DNA of 64,000 nt from positions 83,943-147,942 of the forward strand of contig NZ_PYMA01000016.1 of assembly GCF_003026495.1 (NCBI RefSeq), read 5' to 3'. A program made the position numbers and the translations under genes. The first letter of the stretch is position 1, and the number at the start of each line of letters is the position of its first letter. Under the pieces are notes generated by a model. That model was not told the origin of the DNA. It saw only the letters and a list, made by a program, of their open reading frames with translations, and did no database searches. Origin of the DNA: Photobacterium sanctipauli (lineage in GTDB: Bacteria; Pseudomonadota; Gammaproteobacteria; Enterobacterales; Vibrionaceae). Below, in pieces: positions 1-8,538 of this stretch.

Positions 1-482
1 AGCGTACTGTTATTCGTGCACCTTCAATGGGCGGGGTGACTAACTTCCGACTAGATGAAGGGGTTTACGCTAACAAAGGGCAGCCTTTAATGACGTTTAT
101 CTCAGGTGAAGATAGCTGGGTTGAAGCCTATTACCGTGAGAATAGCCTTGGCAACATCAAGGCGGGCGATACGGTTGAGATCGCATTGGATAACGTGCCT
201 GGTGAGGTCTTTAAAGGCCAAGTGGCAAGTATTGATTTTGGTATTAATTGGGGACAAAGCCAGCAAGCAGGCCAGCTCGCCAATGTACAAAACCAGAGTG
301 GTTGGTTGCGACAAACTCAGCGTTTCCCGGTCGTTATCCGTTTTGAAGACGATGCCCCGGAAGGCGCGCTTCGAGTGGGTGGTCAAGCTGACATCATGTT
401 GTATACCCAAGATGCATCAATCATGAACGTGTTCGGTAAAGTTTGGATTCGTGTCATTAGTTGGTTGTCGTATATCCGCTAG
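1..482 (+). CDS. HlyD-family secretion/adaptor protein, C-terminal part (cut by window start)
   Basis: The open frame enters from the window edge (first full codon at base 3) and ends at a TAG at 480-482, giving about 159 residues. Visible are the end of a lipoyl-like segment and the beta-barrel domain typical of HlyD/EmrA periplasmic adaptors (VEAYYREN..., IKAGDTVEIALDNVPGEVFKG, a final RVGGQADIMLYT). The C-terminus carries a hydrophobic tail. Adaptors of this kind link an inner-membrane pump to an outer-membrane channel. The DUF2955 membrane protein follows after 10 bases, its Shine-Dalgarno overlapping this stop codon, so the two are probably one efflux unit. The N-terminus with its membrane anchor lies outside the window; the substrate is unknown. 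Confidence 0.85.
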   Translation, partial: RTVIRAPSMGGVTNFRLDEGVYANKGQPLMTFISGEDSWVEAYYRENSLGNIKAGDTVEIALDNVPGEVFKGQVASIDFGINWGQSQQAGQLANVQNQSGWLRQTQRFPVVIRFEDDAPEGALRVGGQADIMLYTQDASIMNVFGKVWIRVISWLSYIR

Positions 483-492
483 GAGTAGACCC

Positions 493-1527
493 ATGGTTAA
501 TATGAATATTCAAACGCGGCAGATAACTCGATATACCCTGGGCGTTATGCTGGCTATCGCATTGGCCTATGGTTTGAACTGGAGCTTGGCTTATGTCATG
601 CCAGTGTTTGTCGCGAAGATCTTCGTGGATAAACCCAAACCAACGCGGGGCACAATCATTGAGCTGCTTCTTTCTATGGTTGCAACGGTGATCATTGCAC
701 TGGGTGTGAGTAACGGTATTGCCCAATATCCGGTTATTCTATTGTTGCTAGTGGGTCTGTTGATGTTCTGGGCCTACTACTTGTTCCAAGATCCGAAGTG
801 GAATTTCTTCGCCACAATTATGATTATTGCCACCTTACTGGTGCCGTACCTTGGGGTGATTACCCCAGCTGCGGCACTGGGATTGGGTAAGGGGTTAATG
901 GTATCAGGTGTCGGGGCGGTGGCTATTTTTTGGCTGATGCATACCTTGCTCCCGGATAGCGACGACCAGGCAAGCGGTAGTGAAGAGCAAGGTCTAGTGC
1001 TAAGTGATGAGCTGCGACAAACAAGAATGTTTGAAGCGGGTAGAGCCCTGATGATTAGTTTTCCGGTGATCACCTATTTCTATTTCTTTCAGCCGCATGG
1101 TGCCTTATTAACCATGGCGTTTATTGGTATTTTGTCGTTGCAACTCACTCAGTTAACCAGTATTAAATTGTCGATATTTTTGATCCTGACTAACAGTATT
1201 GGTGGAGTAATGGCGATAGTCGCTTATGAATTGCTTGTTACTGTGCCGTGGTTTCCGTTTTTGATGGCAATGATGACCTTGGTGATTTTGGTGTTTGCCC
1301 AAAAGCTATATCAAGAGCCTGCGAAAGCGGCGATATTTGCCAGCATACTCTCAGCCATGTTGGTGTTGTTTGGCGCAGCGATTGCTAGCGATAACAAAGA
1401 GATTGATATGAATGTCTATACGCGACTGTGGCAGATCGTACTAGCCGCAATTTACATGGTCTCGGTTGCAACCTTGATTGAAAGCCGTAAGCCAAAAGCC
1501 GTGTTATCAGACGCTAGTGCCGTTTAA
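493..1527 (+). CDS. DUF2955 (FUSC-like) inner-membrane protein, probable efflux partner
   Basis: A 344-residue polytopic protein. I place the start at the ATG at 493, not at the further upstream GTG at 451, because AGGAG at 481-485 lies 7 bases before it and translation then follows the HlyD stop closely. About ten hydrophobic segments form two similar halves separated by a short polar stretch around residues 150-180 (acidic, SDDQASGSEEQG). This matches the DUF2955/FUSC-like family, whose members usually sit next to an HlyD adaptor as here. The likely role is export of small organic or aromatic compounds, by analogy with AaeAB; substrate not deducible. The 3' end overlaps the convergent AraC gene by 21 bases. 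Confidence 0.8.
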   Translation: MVNMNIQTRQITRYTLGVMLAIALAYGLNWSLAYVMPVFVAKIFVDKPKPTRGTIIELLLSMVATVIIALGVSNGIAQYPVILLLLVGLLMFWAYYLFQDPKWNFFATIMIIATLLVPYLGVITPAAALGLGKGLMVSGVGAVAIFWLMHTLLPDSDDQASGSEEQGLVLSDELRQTRMFEAGRALMISFPVITYFYFFQPHGALLTMAFIGILSLQLTQLTSIKLSIFLILTNSIGGVMAIVAYELLVTVPWFPFLMAMMTLVILVFAQKLYQEPAKAAIFASILSAMLVLFGAAIASDNKEIDMNVYTRLWQIVLAAIYMVSVATLIESRKPKAVLSDASAV

Positions 1528-2523
1528 AAAGCGCTTTCTGTACGCTTTTGGAGGAAAGCCGGTGAGCTTTTTGAAGGCACGCGAGAAGTGGGCGATGTTG
1601 GCATAACCTAGCTCTGTTGAAATGTCAGTTAACGACAGCTCGGGGTTTTCCATCAAGCGACAGGCAGTCGCTAGCATGATGTTATCTTTAACATTTTTAA
1701 AGCTAGTGTGTTCAGCGGCAAGGCGGCGCTGTAATGTTCGTGTACTGGTATCAAGGATAGCTGCGGCTTGTTCGATATTCATGTCTTGACGTGAGAGATA
1801 TGGCGCCAAAGCCAGGTAAATCGATTCAATAAAGCTGGGGGCATCAGGTTGTTGAGTTTGGTCCTCACCGGCGCGGTCAAAACTGACGGGGAGGTGACAA
1901 GGTAACGACATGATGTCATTACTCACCTCAATTGCTGCTAGGCTCCTTTCGGTATAAAACACCGTCTTGTCTGTTTTTAATATCGCTTTTAATTGGCTGG
2001 CTCCTTCGGACTGCAATGCGATGTAGTTGGGTAACCATGGCTGCTTAGCGGCAAAGCGTATAAATTCGACCATGTAGAGCACGGCAAAGATTTCAGCCCA
2101 CATAAAGCCAGAAGTCTCTTTTTTCTCTTTATGGCGGCAGATCCAAGGTGTGCCATTAAAATGCTGGATACTTAACTCGGTAGCCGGTGAGTCGTGCAAT
2201 ACGGCTGTTTTTAACTGCTCTAATGCATCGCCAATGGTTGCAGGTTTATCAAGGTGACGCAGAATTTTGGGTATGAAATACTCCTTAATGGCGGTGCAAA
2301 GCAGCTGGCCATAATGCTCCGGGTCCGCGCGCTCAGCCATCAAAACAAGCAAGTGCTTAATCGGTGTTTCAGGAATATATTCATGCTTAGTCGAGAGTAT
2401 ATCTTCGGGTAATCCGACGGTTTCCAGTAGTGGGTATATATCCTGCTCAAAGTGCTTGAGAAGCGAGACAAAGGTACTGGCATGAACGGTTTTGATCAGT
2501 GGTACGAGTTGACCTTGTTGCAT
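1507..2523 (-). CDS. AraC-family transcriptional regulator
   Basis: 338 residues. The C-terminal 100 residues form the double helix-turn-helix of AraC proteins: MNIEQAAAILDTSTRTLQRRL is the first helix pair and LTDISTELGYANIAHFSRAF the second, followed by the conserved FKKLTGFPPKAYRK. The N-terminal 230 residues resemble the arabinose-binding-like domain found in OruR/ArgR-type AraC regulators, which senses a small ligand. A GGGGG stretch just upstream of the ATG at 2523 serves as ribosome site. It is convergent with, and overlaps, the DUF2955 gene; it may control that efflux pair, but no operator could be identified. Confidence 0.85.
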   Translation of the reverse strand: MQQGQLVPLIKTVHASTFVSLLKHFEQDIYPLLETVGLPEDILSTKHEYIPETPIKHLLVLMAERADPEHYGQLLCTAIKEYFIPKILRHLDKPATIGDALEQLKTAVLHDSPATELSIQHFNGTPWICRHKEKKETSGFMWAEIFAVLYMVEFIRFAAKQPWLPNYIALQSEGASQLKAILKTDKTVFYTERSLAAIEVSNDIMSLPCHLPVSFDRAGEDQTQQPDAPSFIESIYLALAPYLSRQDMNIEQAAAILDTSTRTLQRRLAAEHTSFKNVKDNIMLATACRLMENPELSLTDISTELGYANIAHFSRAFKKLTGFPPKAYRKRFLNGTSV

Positions 2524-2727
2524 GCATGCCCCCGGAAACCTGATATACGCTGAACATTGTTGAGTATAACCGTTAGTTTACCCGCTATGGAGGTTCTGCC
2601 ATAGATTCTTGTTTTGCAGACAGCGATGACTGAGTGGCTAGGCTAATTTCTTACGATTAGCCTCACTGTAAAGTGGTAAATCATGCCATAAGATTCACGC
2701 CTTTATTGCATAGCGAGAGGGGGTAGT

Positions 2728-3225
2728 GTGTCTATCATCGATAATATCCTGATTTTTCTTGGTCTTCGAAGTAAGAAACAAATAAACAAGAAGCACGAAT
2801 GGGATGAAGAGCAACAGCCAAAAGAACAGTTGCCACGCTATACCAAACGTACTTTTTATAAAGGGTATTATCTAGAGAATAGCTCTGGTGATATCGATAA
2901 CTGGTCGGTCAGAATTAATGGCAAAGTAATGACAGGGAAACTCGACTTACTACAAAAGAGCATTAACTGGTTTTGTGACACCAAAAAATTACTGCCGCCT
3001 GAATCTTTTGAAGTAAAAGAAATCGAGGTATCGAGCTCTGATAGGCTTGATATTGAGCATCATGGCTATCGGATTATCAATGACAGCTCACAATCGAATG
3101 GCTGGTATACGGTGATCAATGGCAAGCTAGTCAAAGGAACAGAAACACTCATTAAAGAGAAAATTGATGAATACTTGGCTTACAAGCTGAGCCAAGAGCA
3201 GAAACAGAACGAACCGATGGCATAA
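2728..3225 (+). CDS. Conserved hypothetical protein, DUF3319-like, with internal repeat
   Basis: 165 residues starting with GTG after a GAGAGGGGG ribosome site. The protein is soluble and charged. Two related halves can be seen: residues about 42-85 (TFYKGYYLE... WSVRINGKVMTGKLDLL...) and 112-157 (HHGYRIIND... WYTVINGKLVKGTETLI...), each a GY-x-I/L... W-x-V-x-I/INGK-x-x-x-G pattern followed by a helix. The first half resembles DUF3319, a family I associate with Vibrionaceae; no function is known to me. It stands alone, about 200 bases from the AraC gene and 120 from the next LysR gene. Family assignment is from memory of the motif and is moderate. Confidence 0.7.
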   Translation: MSIIDNILIFLGLRSKKQINKKHEWDEEQQPKEQLPRYTKRTFYKGYYLENSSGDIDNWSVRINGKVMTGKLDLLQKSINWFCDTKKLLPPESFEVKEIEVSSSDRLDIEHHGYRIINDSSQSNGWYTVINGKLVKGTETLIKEKIDEYLAYKLSQEQKQNEPMA

Positions 3226-3344
3226 GCTAATTCCAACTTAATGGCTATCTATTGCATCCAGAGGTTAGACTGAAATAACTTCAATTTTACGAATAGGTTA
3301 GCTATAACTAAGCATCAAAAAATAATTTGGTGACAAATTGCTTA

Positions 3345-4235
3345 ATGTTTAGTCATGAACAGTTATCCAGTTTTTGTGCTGTATTTGATAAAGGGTCGTT
3401 CAGTGCGGGCGCAAGGTTATTAGAAAGGGATCGTTCTACGATTCGAGAGCATATCCATATTATGGAGGACGCAATAGGCGTTTCGTTATTTGTCATTGAT
3501 GGGAGAAGCGCCAAGCCCACCGAAACCGCCTATAAGTTATACCCACGAGCACAGGTATTGGTTAAGCAGTTAAAAGAGTTCCAGCTAGAAGCAATGGCAT
3601 CGTTCGAGCAGGAAATTTGCTCATTGAATGTATTTTATGACGCCATGATCCCGAGTGGGCTGATCATTTTTGTAGAAAAGGCCATGACGAAGCAGTGGCC
3701 GGCTATCCGGGTCAACTGGCTGCAACGAAGCCGCCAAGAAGCGTTAGATGGCTTGGTACAAGGGAAGGGACATTTGGCGTTAATGCCGATAAAAAATAAG
3801 GTAAATACAGAGCGAGAAGTGGTGTTTACTAACCTTGGTGTGGTTCGCTCTGGTGTTTATGCCAGCCCAAGCAGTCCACTACACCAGCTACAATCTGTTC
3901 GGCTCGCAGACTTACAGCTCGATAAGCAGTACATTGCCGAAAACCATTATGCGTCTGATCTACAGGCTAGCGTCATTTCGCCGCACTACCACCTTGTTAG
4001 CAGTACTGAAATACTCATATCACTACTCAAGGATCAGGGATGGGTATTACTTCCGCTTCAAACGGCTAAATTGTATGAAGAGGTGGGCTATATCAAGCGT
4101 CTAGAAGTTGAAGAACTGATCAATACGGTTAACTTTAATATTTGTACTTTTCATTCGCCTGCCATGGAAAGCCACCCTGTGATTTCGTCTTTGCTAACGT
4201 CAGTGAAAGACTACGCGCAGTCGTACTTAAAGTAA
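3345..4235 (+). CDS. LysR-family transcriptional regulator
   Basis: About 296 residues from the ATG at 3345 (MFSHEQLSSFCAVFDKGSFS). TTG at 3327 and GTG at 3330 are in frame, but LysR proteins normally begin within a few residues of this point. The N-terminal winged helix is clear (SFSAGARLLERDRSTIREHI), although the usual LxxTQPAVS pattern is replaced by a less common RDRSTIREHIH sequence. The rest is a periplasmic-binding-like effector domain. No good Shine-Dalgarno is visible. It converges on the secreted esterase gene 31 bases away, sharing a hairpin, so it does not have the divergent arrangement usual for a LysR gene and its target; target unknown. Confidence 0.85.
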   Translation: MFSHEQLSSFCAVFDKGSFSAGARLLERDRSTIREHIHIMEDAIGVSLFVIDGRSAKPTETAYKLYPRAQVLVKQLKEFQLEAMASFEQEICSLNVFYDAMIPSGLIIFVEKAMTKQWPAIRVNWLQRSRQEALDGLVQGKGHLALMPIKNKVNTEREVVFTNLGVVRSGVYASPSSPLHQLQSVRLADLQLDKQYIAENHYASDLQASVISPHYHLVSSTEILISLLKDQGWVLLPLQTAKLYEEVGYIKRLEVEELINTVNFNICTFHSPAMESHPVISSLLTSVKDYAQSYLK

Positions 4236-4260
4236 TGCCTGCTAGCGGGCTAGCAGGCAT
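4235..4260. terminator. Shared hairpin between convergent LysR and esterase genes
   Basis: A perfect 12-base inverted repeat (ATGCCTGCTAGC / GCTAGCAGGCAT) separated by GG. It starts at the last base of the LysR stop codon and ends 6 bases from the esterase stop. No long T tract on either side, so termination strength is uncertain. Confidence 0.6.
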
Positions 4261-4266
4261 TCAGTA

Positions 4267-5229
4267 TTAGTTTACGACTCGTTCGATAAACGTCATCATT
4301 CTTTCTTCTACAGAGAAGCGGGTACCGTCACTGCCCAAGCTGACAGCCCCAGAAGGGTAGAAGTGGCTGGCACCAGGTACCCAGTTGTATTGGAAATCTG
4401 CTCCAATGTTGTTGTAGTGATTGAGCAAGATAGGCGTACGGGTTAACGTCGCTGGCAGATCGTATTGCCCTTGGAACATCAGAATAGGGCTAATATCGCT
4501 TGCAGACTTTGCTGTTTTCTTGATATCAAAACCAATTTCCGCTGTACCCAACATCATGACACCCGATACAGGTACTTTCATACCATGGGCAACATTTAAG
4601 CTGTTTATTGCACCTGCAGAGAATCCACCTAATACCACTTTATCCGGATCTATATTGTAGTTTTCGGCATTTTTACGAACAAAATTAACCGCTGTTCTTA
4701 AATCTTCAGCGCCCGCAAGTACTGTATTTTCAACGACCGAGACATCATCAGGATTGGCGAAATCTAACGCAGGAAGCCCCATGATTGAACGAACAAGGTT
4801 AACTTGGCCATCTAATTCAAGCACCGGAGACATATCTAACATATCTTCGTTATAGCCATCATAGGATGGAACAGGGTGCTCTGGCGCTACTCGGTAATCG
4901 ATATTGAAGCAAGCGTAGCCGCGCTTAGCGAATTTCTCACAATACTCCTGCATAGAAGTCGTTTGTGCCCCTTCCATTAAATAAGGCTGGCGAGGGTTTC
5001 CGCGATGAAACGAACCACCAAAAGTCATGAAAATGGCTGGAGCAGGTTCGTCGGTAAAGGCGGGCAGGTAAGCGTCCATCCATAGCTCACGTGTTTGAAC
5101 CTCACCGTTTATCGTGATTGCGGCTTCACCGTAAACAATATCTTGAACTTGGGAAATCTCGGCAGCCTGTGTGCTGAATCCTGCGATAGAAATAGTGCAA
5201 GCCAAAGTTAATTTGCTGAAGGTTTTCAT
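4267..5229 (-). CDS. Secreted alpha/beta-hydrolase (carboxylesterase-like)
   Basis: 320 residues with a Sec signal peptide (MKTFSKLTLACTISIAGFSTQAA, cleavage probably after residue 22-23). The mature part is an alpha/beta hydrolase of the esterase/lipase type: FGGSFHRGN forms the oxyanion region at about residues 70-78, Ser204 lies in the nucleophile elbow GGFSAGA, Asp257 follows a QGQYD motif and His289 lies in GASHFYP, giving a plausible Ser-Asp-His triad. The substrate is likely an ester in the periplasm or outside the cell; it cannot be named. Start ATG at 5229 fits the signal peptide. The gene is monocistronic and converges on the LysR gene. Confidence 0.8.
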   Translation of the reverse strand: MKTFSKLTLACTISIAGFSTQAAEISQVQDIVYGEAAITINGEVQTRELWMDAYLPAFTDEPAPAIFMTFGGSFHRGNPRQPYLMEGAQTTSMQEYCEKFAKRGYACFNIDYRVAPEHPVPSYDGYNEDMLDMSPVLELDGQVNLVRSIMGLPALDFANPDDVSVVENTVLAGAEDLRTAVNFVRKNAENYNIDPDKVVLGGFSAGAINSLNVAHGMKVPVSGVMMLGTAEIGFDIKKTAKSASDISPILMFQGQYDLPATLTRTPILLNHYNNIGADFQYNWVPGASHFYPSGAVSLGSDGTRFSVEERMMTFIERVVN

Positions 5230-5342
5230 CAGATGCCTCTCTCATGAGAGTCTTAATTCAATAAACACAGAGTAAAGGTTTACCTTCAACTGCTCTAATC
5301 AGGTTTGGGGGGTAAAACCCCCACATGATGACAAGCTATACA

Positions 5343-7763
5343 CTATCTAAAGATGATGGGTTGTGCTGTAAGGTTGGGCAACAAGGTACGCACTCGACTG
5401 ACTTTAAATGCCGTTGGTTGCTGATTGGTATTTTGCACAACAATGCTAATAGGTTCTGAGGGTTGCTCGCGCCATACTGGGACGCCATTGTCATATTTTA
5501 CCCAATCGTTATTAAAGTCTGAGAGAGGAATTGTGAAGGCGGTATCACTACCGTTTTCATAGGCGTAACCGGTACTGGAAAGGGTTTGCAAATAGCCTTG
5601 GCTGTCGACTAAACCAATGTATAAGCCAGATAATTGGGTCGGGTTTAAGCCTGTAAAAACCAACTCCAAAGAGCCACTATTGGTTTTACCGAGTTGCTGA
5701 GCATTTAGCTGTTCTATTGTCTCTCGTTGCCAAGTCTGCCATGTCGATAACACGATATTTTCATTGATTGCTAAATCATTGTTGAACGCGCCTTGCCAGG
5801 CTATTTGGCGTTGTTTTGTTGCTTGACCATTAAGCACAAGATTCACTAACACGGTGCCAGAGGTTGCCCAAGTCGGTAACATTTGTCCGTGCCAATCGAG
5901 GGTAGCGGACTCGCCAGCTCCCTTGCTCGACCAGTGGTTGCTTCCTTGTGAGATGACGATCTTCCATTGAGCCCAATGGGTTAGTGCTAGGTCAATTTTC
6001 AGAGATTGAAGAACAGAACTTGAGGCTGTAGTTACATCAAATCGGATTACATTCGGAATAGAGCTATCTAGCTCATGTTGTTCGATGAGCCGCTTATATA
6101 CATCCAAGGCTGGCTTAGGGTTGTACTCTGCATTGAGTAAGCCAAAGCTTTGCTCAGCATCTGCAAACCAGCCTTGTTGCAGTGGCTCATCGGTAAAAGA
6201 GAACCAATTAAGGGCGAACAGGCCGAGTTGGCGAAGCAGGGGCAGATAGAAATGGAGTTTCTCAAGTTCATTGGCTTGCTGAGCTTCCCAGTTTGGTTGT
6301 GAGGCTATGGATAAATAGGCCAACATCCAAGGTTTATTGAAGCGTTTTTGCAAGCGTTCGCCTAAGCGAAGTGCCCGCACCCAGCCGGACCAATCAGGGG
6401 CAGAATGTGCTCGCTCCGTATAACTTGAAAGCATCAGCATGCTGGCTACAAAGTCGCTGGCTTCAATGCTGTTGTAGGCGCTGGCATAGCTCGGTGTACT
6501 GCCGGGCTGATCCCAATCACCAAGCCCAAGGCCAATTTTCACTTGAGGGGCCCCTTTTCTGATGAGCGCCATGACTTCAAGCATCAACGGGTCCCAACCA
6601 TCCCAACTTTCAATGCCGTTTTTATTAAATTCGGGCTCAAGGATCAGGTAGGCTTGGGGTAAATCTTGCAGCAGAGGAATGAGTTTGTTTTCAATCTCGT
6701 TTAGATAGCGCTCACGATTCGCTTGCACATATTCAGGGCTGATTTTATCGCCAAAATACCAATAGCTAATCATTGGGATATAGCCTTTTGCATGCGCACC
6801 TCGCAACAAATCTGCGCGGAGCCAGTGCCAGTCACTGTCTTGGGTTATCCATAGCGTGACGCTTTTTACGTTTAATCCATGCTGCTCTAATGTATTCCAT
6901 ATCGGGGTGAAGTTTTGCCCACTGCCTACTGGGCTATCGAGGAGTAACCGCGCACCCACTCCCCATAAAAAAGGCGAAGTTGTATTAGGAGGCGCATCTT
7001 GATTGAGCTTTAGCATAAAGGCCATGGCATCGACTCGTTGTTGCCAACTTCGAGCAAGTAGACTGTTTTGGCTCGCCCAACGTGAATCGAGTTTAGCTTG
7101 TAGCTGCTCAAACAGATCAATGGCTAAGGTATTTTGATTACTTCTTAAAGCTGAAAACACGGCACCAAACATGGCTTGGATATACCAATCCGCTTTCATC
7201 TCTTTGGTTGCATCGGCAGTAGTGAGGTATAACTGCAGTGCTTGTTGGGGTTGCTGTGCAAGCTCTAACAAGCTGTGAGCGACTAATAGTTGGCCTCGGA
7301 TAGCCAAGGGTTGAGAAGGGTTGCTGGCATATAAGCGAGCACTGGTTTGCTGCATTTGCGTTAAAGCATATTGGTCCCGTAACTGCACCAAATAGAGAAA
7401 GTCCGCCAGAAGGGGATCACTGCGGTAACCTCGTAGTAGGGCAAAAGCCGCACGAGCTTCAAGCCGATGGACACTAAAAGGATCTTCGCTTAAATATTGC
7501 CGATAATACGACATTGCTTGGTTCCAATTTTGTTCTTGTTCGGCAATGCGGGCAGCAAGAAATAAAGCCTCGCCCTTGTATGGTTGCTTGGCACTGGCAA
7601 GGCGTTTTTGGGCCGCTGCCAGTTGCCCTTGTTGAACCAGCTGGATGCCTTCGCCTATTTTGTTACTGGCAATGGCATTTTGCATAGTCAGTAACACCAA
7701 GCAAAAAATGAGGAAGGGGCGCCAAAGTTTTTTTGGGATACTGATTCTACTGCTTGGAACCAT
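5343..7763 (-). CDS. Exported TPR plus TIM-barrel (glycosidase-like) protein of unknown function
   Basis: About 806 residues from the ATG at 7763, which has AGGA 9 bases upstream; the in-frame GTG at 7778 is a weaker choice. A hydrophobic N-terminal segment (FLIFCLVLLTMQNAIA) suggests export. Residues about 35-250 are TPR-like alpha-hairpins (EGIQLVQQGQLAAAQKRL, NWNQAMSYYRQYLSEDP). Residues about 260-560 look like a TIM barrel of glycoside-hydrolase type (RLLLDSPVG, YIPMISYWYFGDKIS, AYLILEPEFNKNG, KIGLGLGDWDQP, LGLFALNWFSFTDEP), with glutamates after barrel strands as possible catalytic residues. The last 220 residues are beta-rich and may bind carbohydrate. Its start overlaps the HAMP gene end by 17 bases, so the two are coupled. 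I do not recognise a named family. Confidence 0.7.
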   Translation of the reverse strand: MVPSSRISIPKKLWRPFLIFCLVLLTMQNAIASNKIGEGIQLVQQGQLAAAQKRLASAKQPYKGEALFLAARIAEQEQNWNQAMSYYRQYLSEDPFSVHRLEARAAFALLRGYRSDPLLADFLYLVQLRDQYALTQMQQTSARLYASNPSQPLAIRGQLLVAHSLLELAQQPQQALQLYLTTADATKEMKADWYIQAMFGAVFSALRSNQNTLAIDLFEQLQAKLDSRWASQNSLLARSWQQRVDAMAFMLKLNQDAPPNTTSPFLWGVGARLLLDSPVGSGQNFTPIWNTLEQHGLNVKSVTLWITQDSDWHWLRADLLRGAHAKGYIPMISYWYFGDKISPEYVQANRERYLNEIENKLIPLLQDLPQAYLILEPEFNKNGIESWDGWDPLMLEVMALIRKGAPQVKIGLGLGDWDQPGSTPSYASAYNSIEASDFVASMLMLSSYTERAHSAPDWSGWVRALRLGERLQKRFNKPWMLAYLSIASQPNWEAQQANELEKLHFYLPLLRQLGLFALNWFSFTDEPLQQGWFADAEQSFGLLNAEYNPKPALDVYKRLIEQHELDSSIPNVIRFDVTTASSSVLQSLKIDLALTHWAQWKIVISQGSNHWSSKGAGESATLDWHGQMLPTWATSGTVLVNLVLNGQATKQRQIAWQGAFNNDLAINENIVLSTWQTWQRETIEQLNAQQLGKTNSGSLELVFTGLNPTQLSGLYIGLVDSQGYLQTLSSTGYAYENGSDTAFTIPLSDFNNDWVKYDNGVPVWREQPSEPISIVVQNTNQQPTAFKVSRVRTLLPNLTAQPIIFR

Positions 7764-8361
7764 CTTTATCCTGTGCACTATAATCCAGCTCTAAGGTTTC
7801 AAAGTACTCTAGGTTATTGCGAATAGTTTCGAGGTGAATTGCCCGTTCTGGTGGTAATTCACAGGACTCAAGCATGGCGAGGTTTTCTTTCATTCCCATC
7901 ACCATGATTTGAATACGAGCCGAGCTATCATTGATGTCCTCTGCAATATCCCCCAGTTCATCGCCTTTTCTGGTTTGTATCGTCGTTGATAGCTTGCCCA
8001 TAGAAATATCCACCAATGCATGGCGAATACGTTCTACAGGACCATATAAACGGTAGCTCAGCCAGCAACCTGCCCAAGTTGCCAGCGCCAACTGGAGCAA
8101 CAGCAATAGCACTAACCAGTTACTCATTGCGTCATACATGGAAGGAAGGGACTGGGCGACGGCATTCAGCTCTTCAGGGAGTAACTGGAAGGAGAGTTGT
8201 TCGGCTAAGACATCAAGCGTTTGTGCATAGAAGAAATAAAACTGTGCCGCATTGATAATTGCGCTGAGCAAGGCAATAAATAAGATTCGCCATATCAATC
8301 GTCTTGATAAACCCACCTTGATGCTTCTTACAACAGAAGGTAAACGCAGTATTTGCAGCAT
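7747..8361 (-). CDS. Two-transmembrane HAMP-domain protein without output domain
   Basis: 204 residues from the ATG at 8361 (GGAGA lies 7-11 bases upstream; an in-frame TTG at 8379 is less likely). Transmembrane helix 1 is near residues 22-45 (RILFIALLSAIINAAQFYFF), followed by a short periplasmic loop of about 40 residues, then helix 2 (WLVLLLLLQLALATWAGCWL). A HAMP linker follows (YGPVERIRHALVDISMGKLS ... RKGDELGDIAEDIN). There is only about 50 residues of further helix and no kinase, cyclase or chemotaxis domain. It lies upstream of, and overlaps, the TPR/barrel gene, so the two probably act together in the envelope. Partner and signal unknown. Confidence 0.75.
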   Translation of the reverse strand: MLQILRLPSVVRSIKVGLSRRLIWRILFIALLSAIINAAQFYFFYAQTLDVLAEQLSFQLLPEELNAVAQSLPSMYDAMSNWLVLLLLLQLALATWAGCWLSYRLYGPVERIRHALVDISMGKLSTTIQTRKGDELGDIAEDINDSSARIQIMVMGMKENLAMLESCELPPERAIHLETIRNNLEYFETLELDYSAQDKDGSKQ

Positions 8362-8489
8362 TGTTGTTCTCCATAACAAACTGGTTGTATATGAAGTATA
8401 TAGTTTCTAAATTGAGCGAGGGAAAAATTCTGCTTGTCGTTTGAAGGTGAGTAACAAGTTATCGGTTTAGGTTGGTAAATGTTTTAGAA

Positions 8490-8521
8490 GTGCCCCTTTG
8501 AAATGCGCGGTAAAGGGGCAC
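8490..8521 (-). terminator. Probable terminator of the murQ operon
   Basis: A 10-base perfect stem (GTGCCCCTTT / AAAGGGGCAC) lies 17 bases beyond the murQ stop. Only a weak T-rich stretch follows on the minus strand. Confidence 0.6.
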
Positions 8522-8538
8522 GAATTGTTGGAGGTTTA

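Noticed and set aside
5307..5322. GGGGGG/CCCCC hairpin between esterase and TPR-barrel genes
   Set aside because: Five-base stem without T tract on either strand; not enough for a terminator call.
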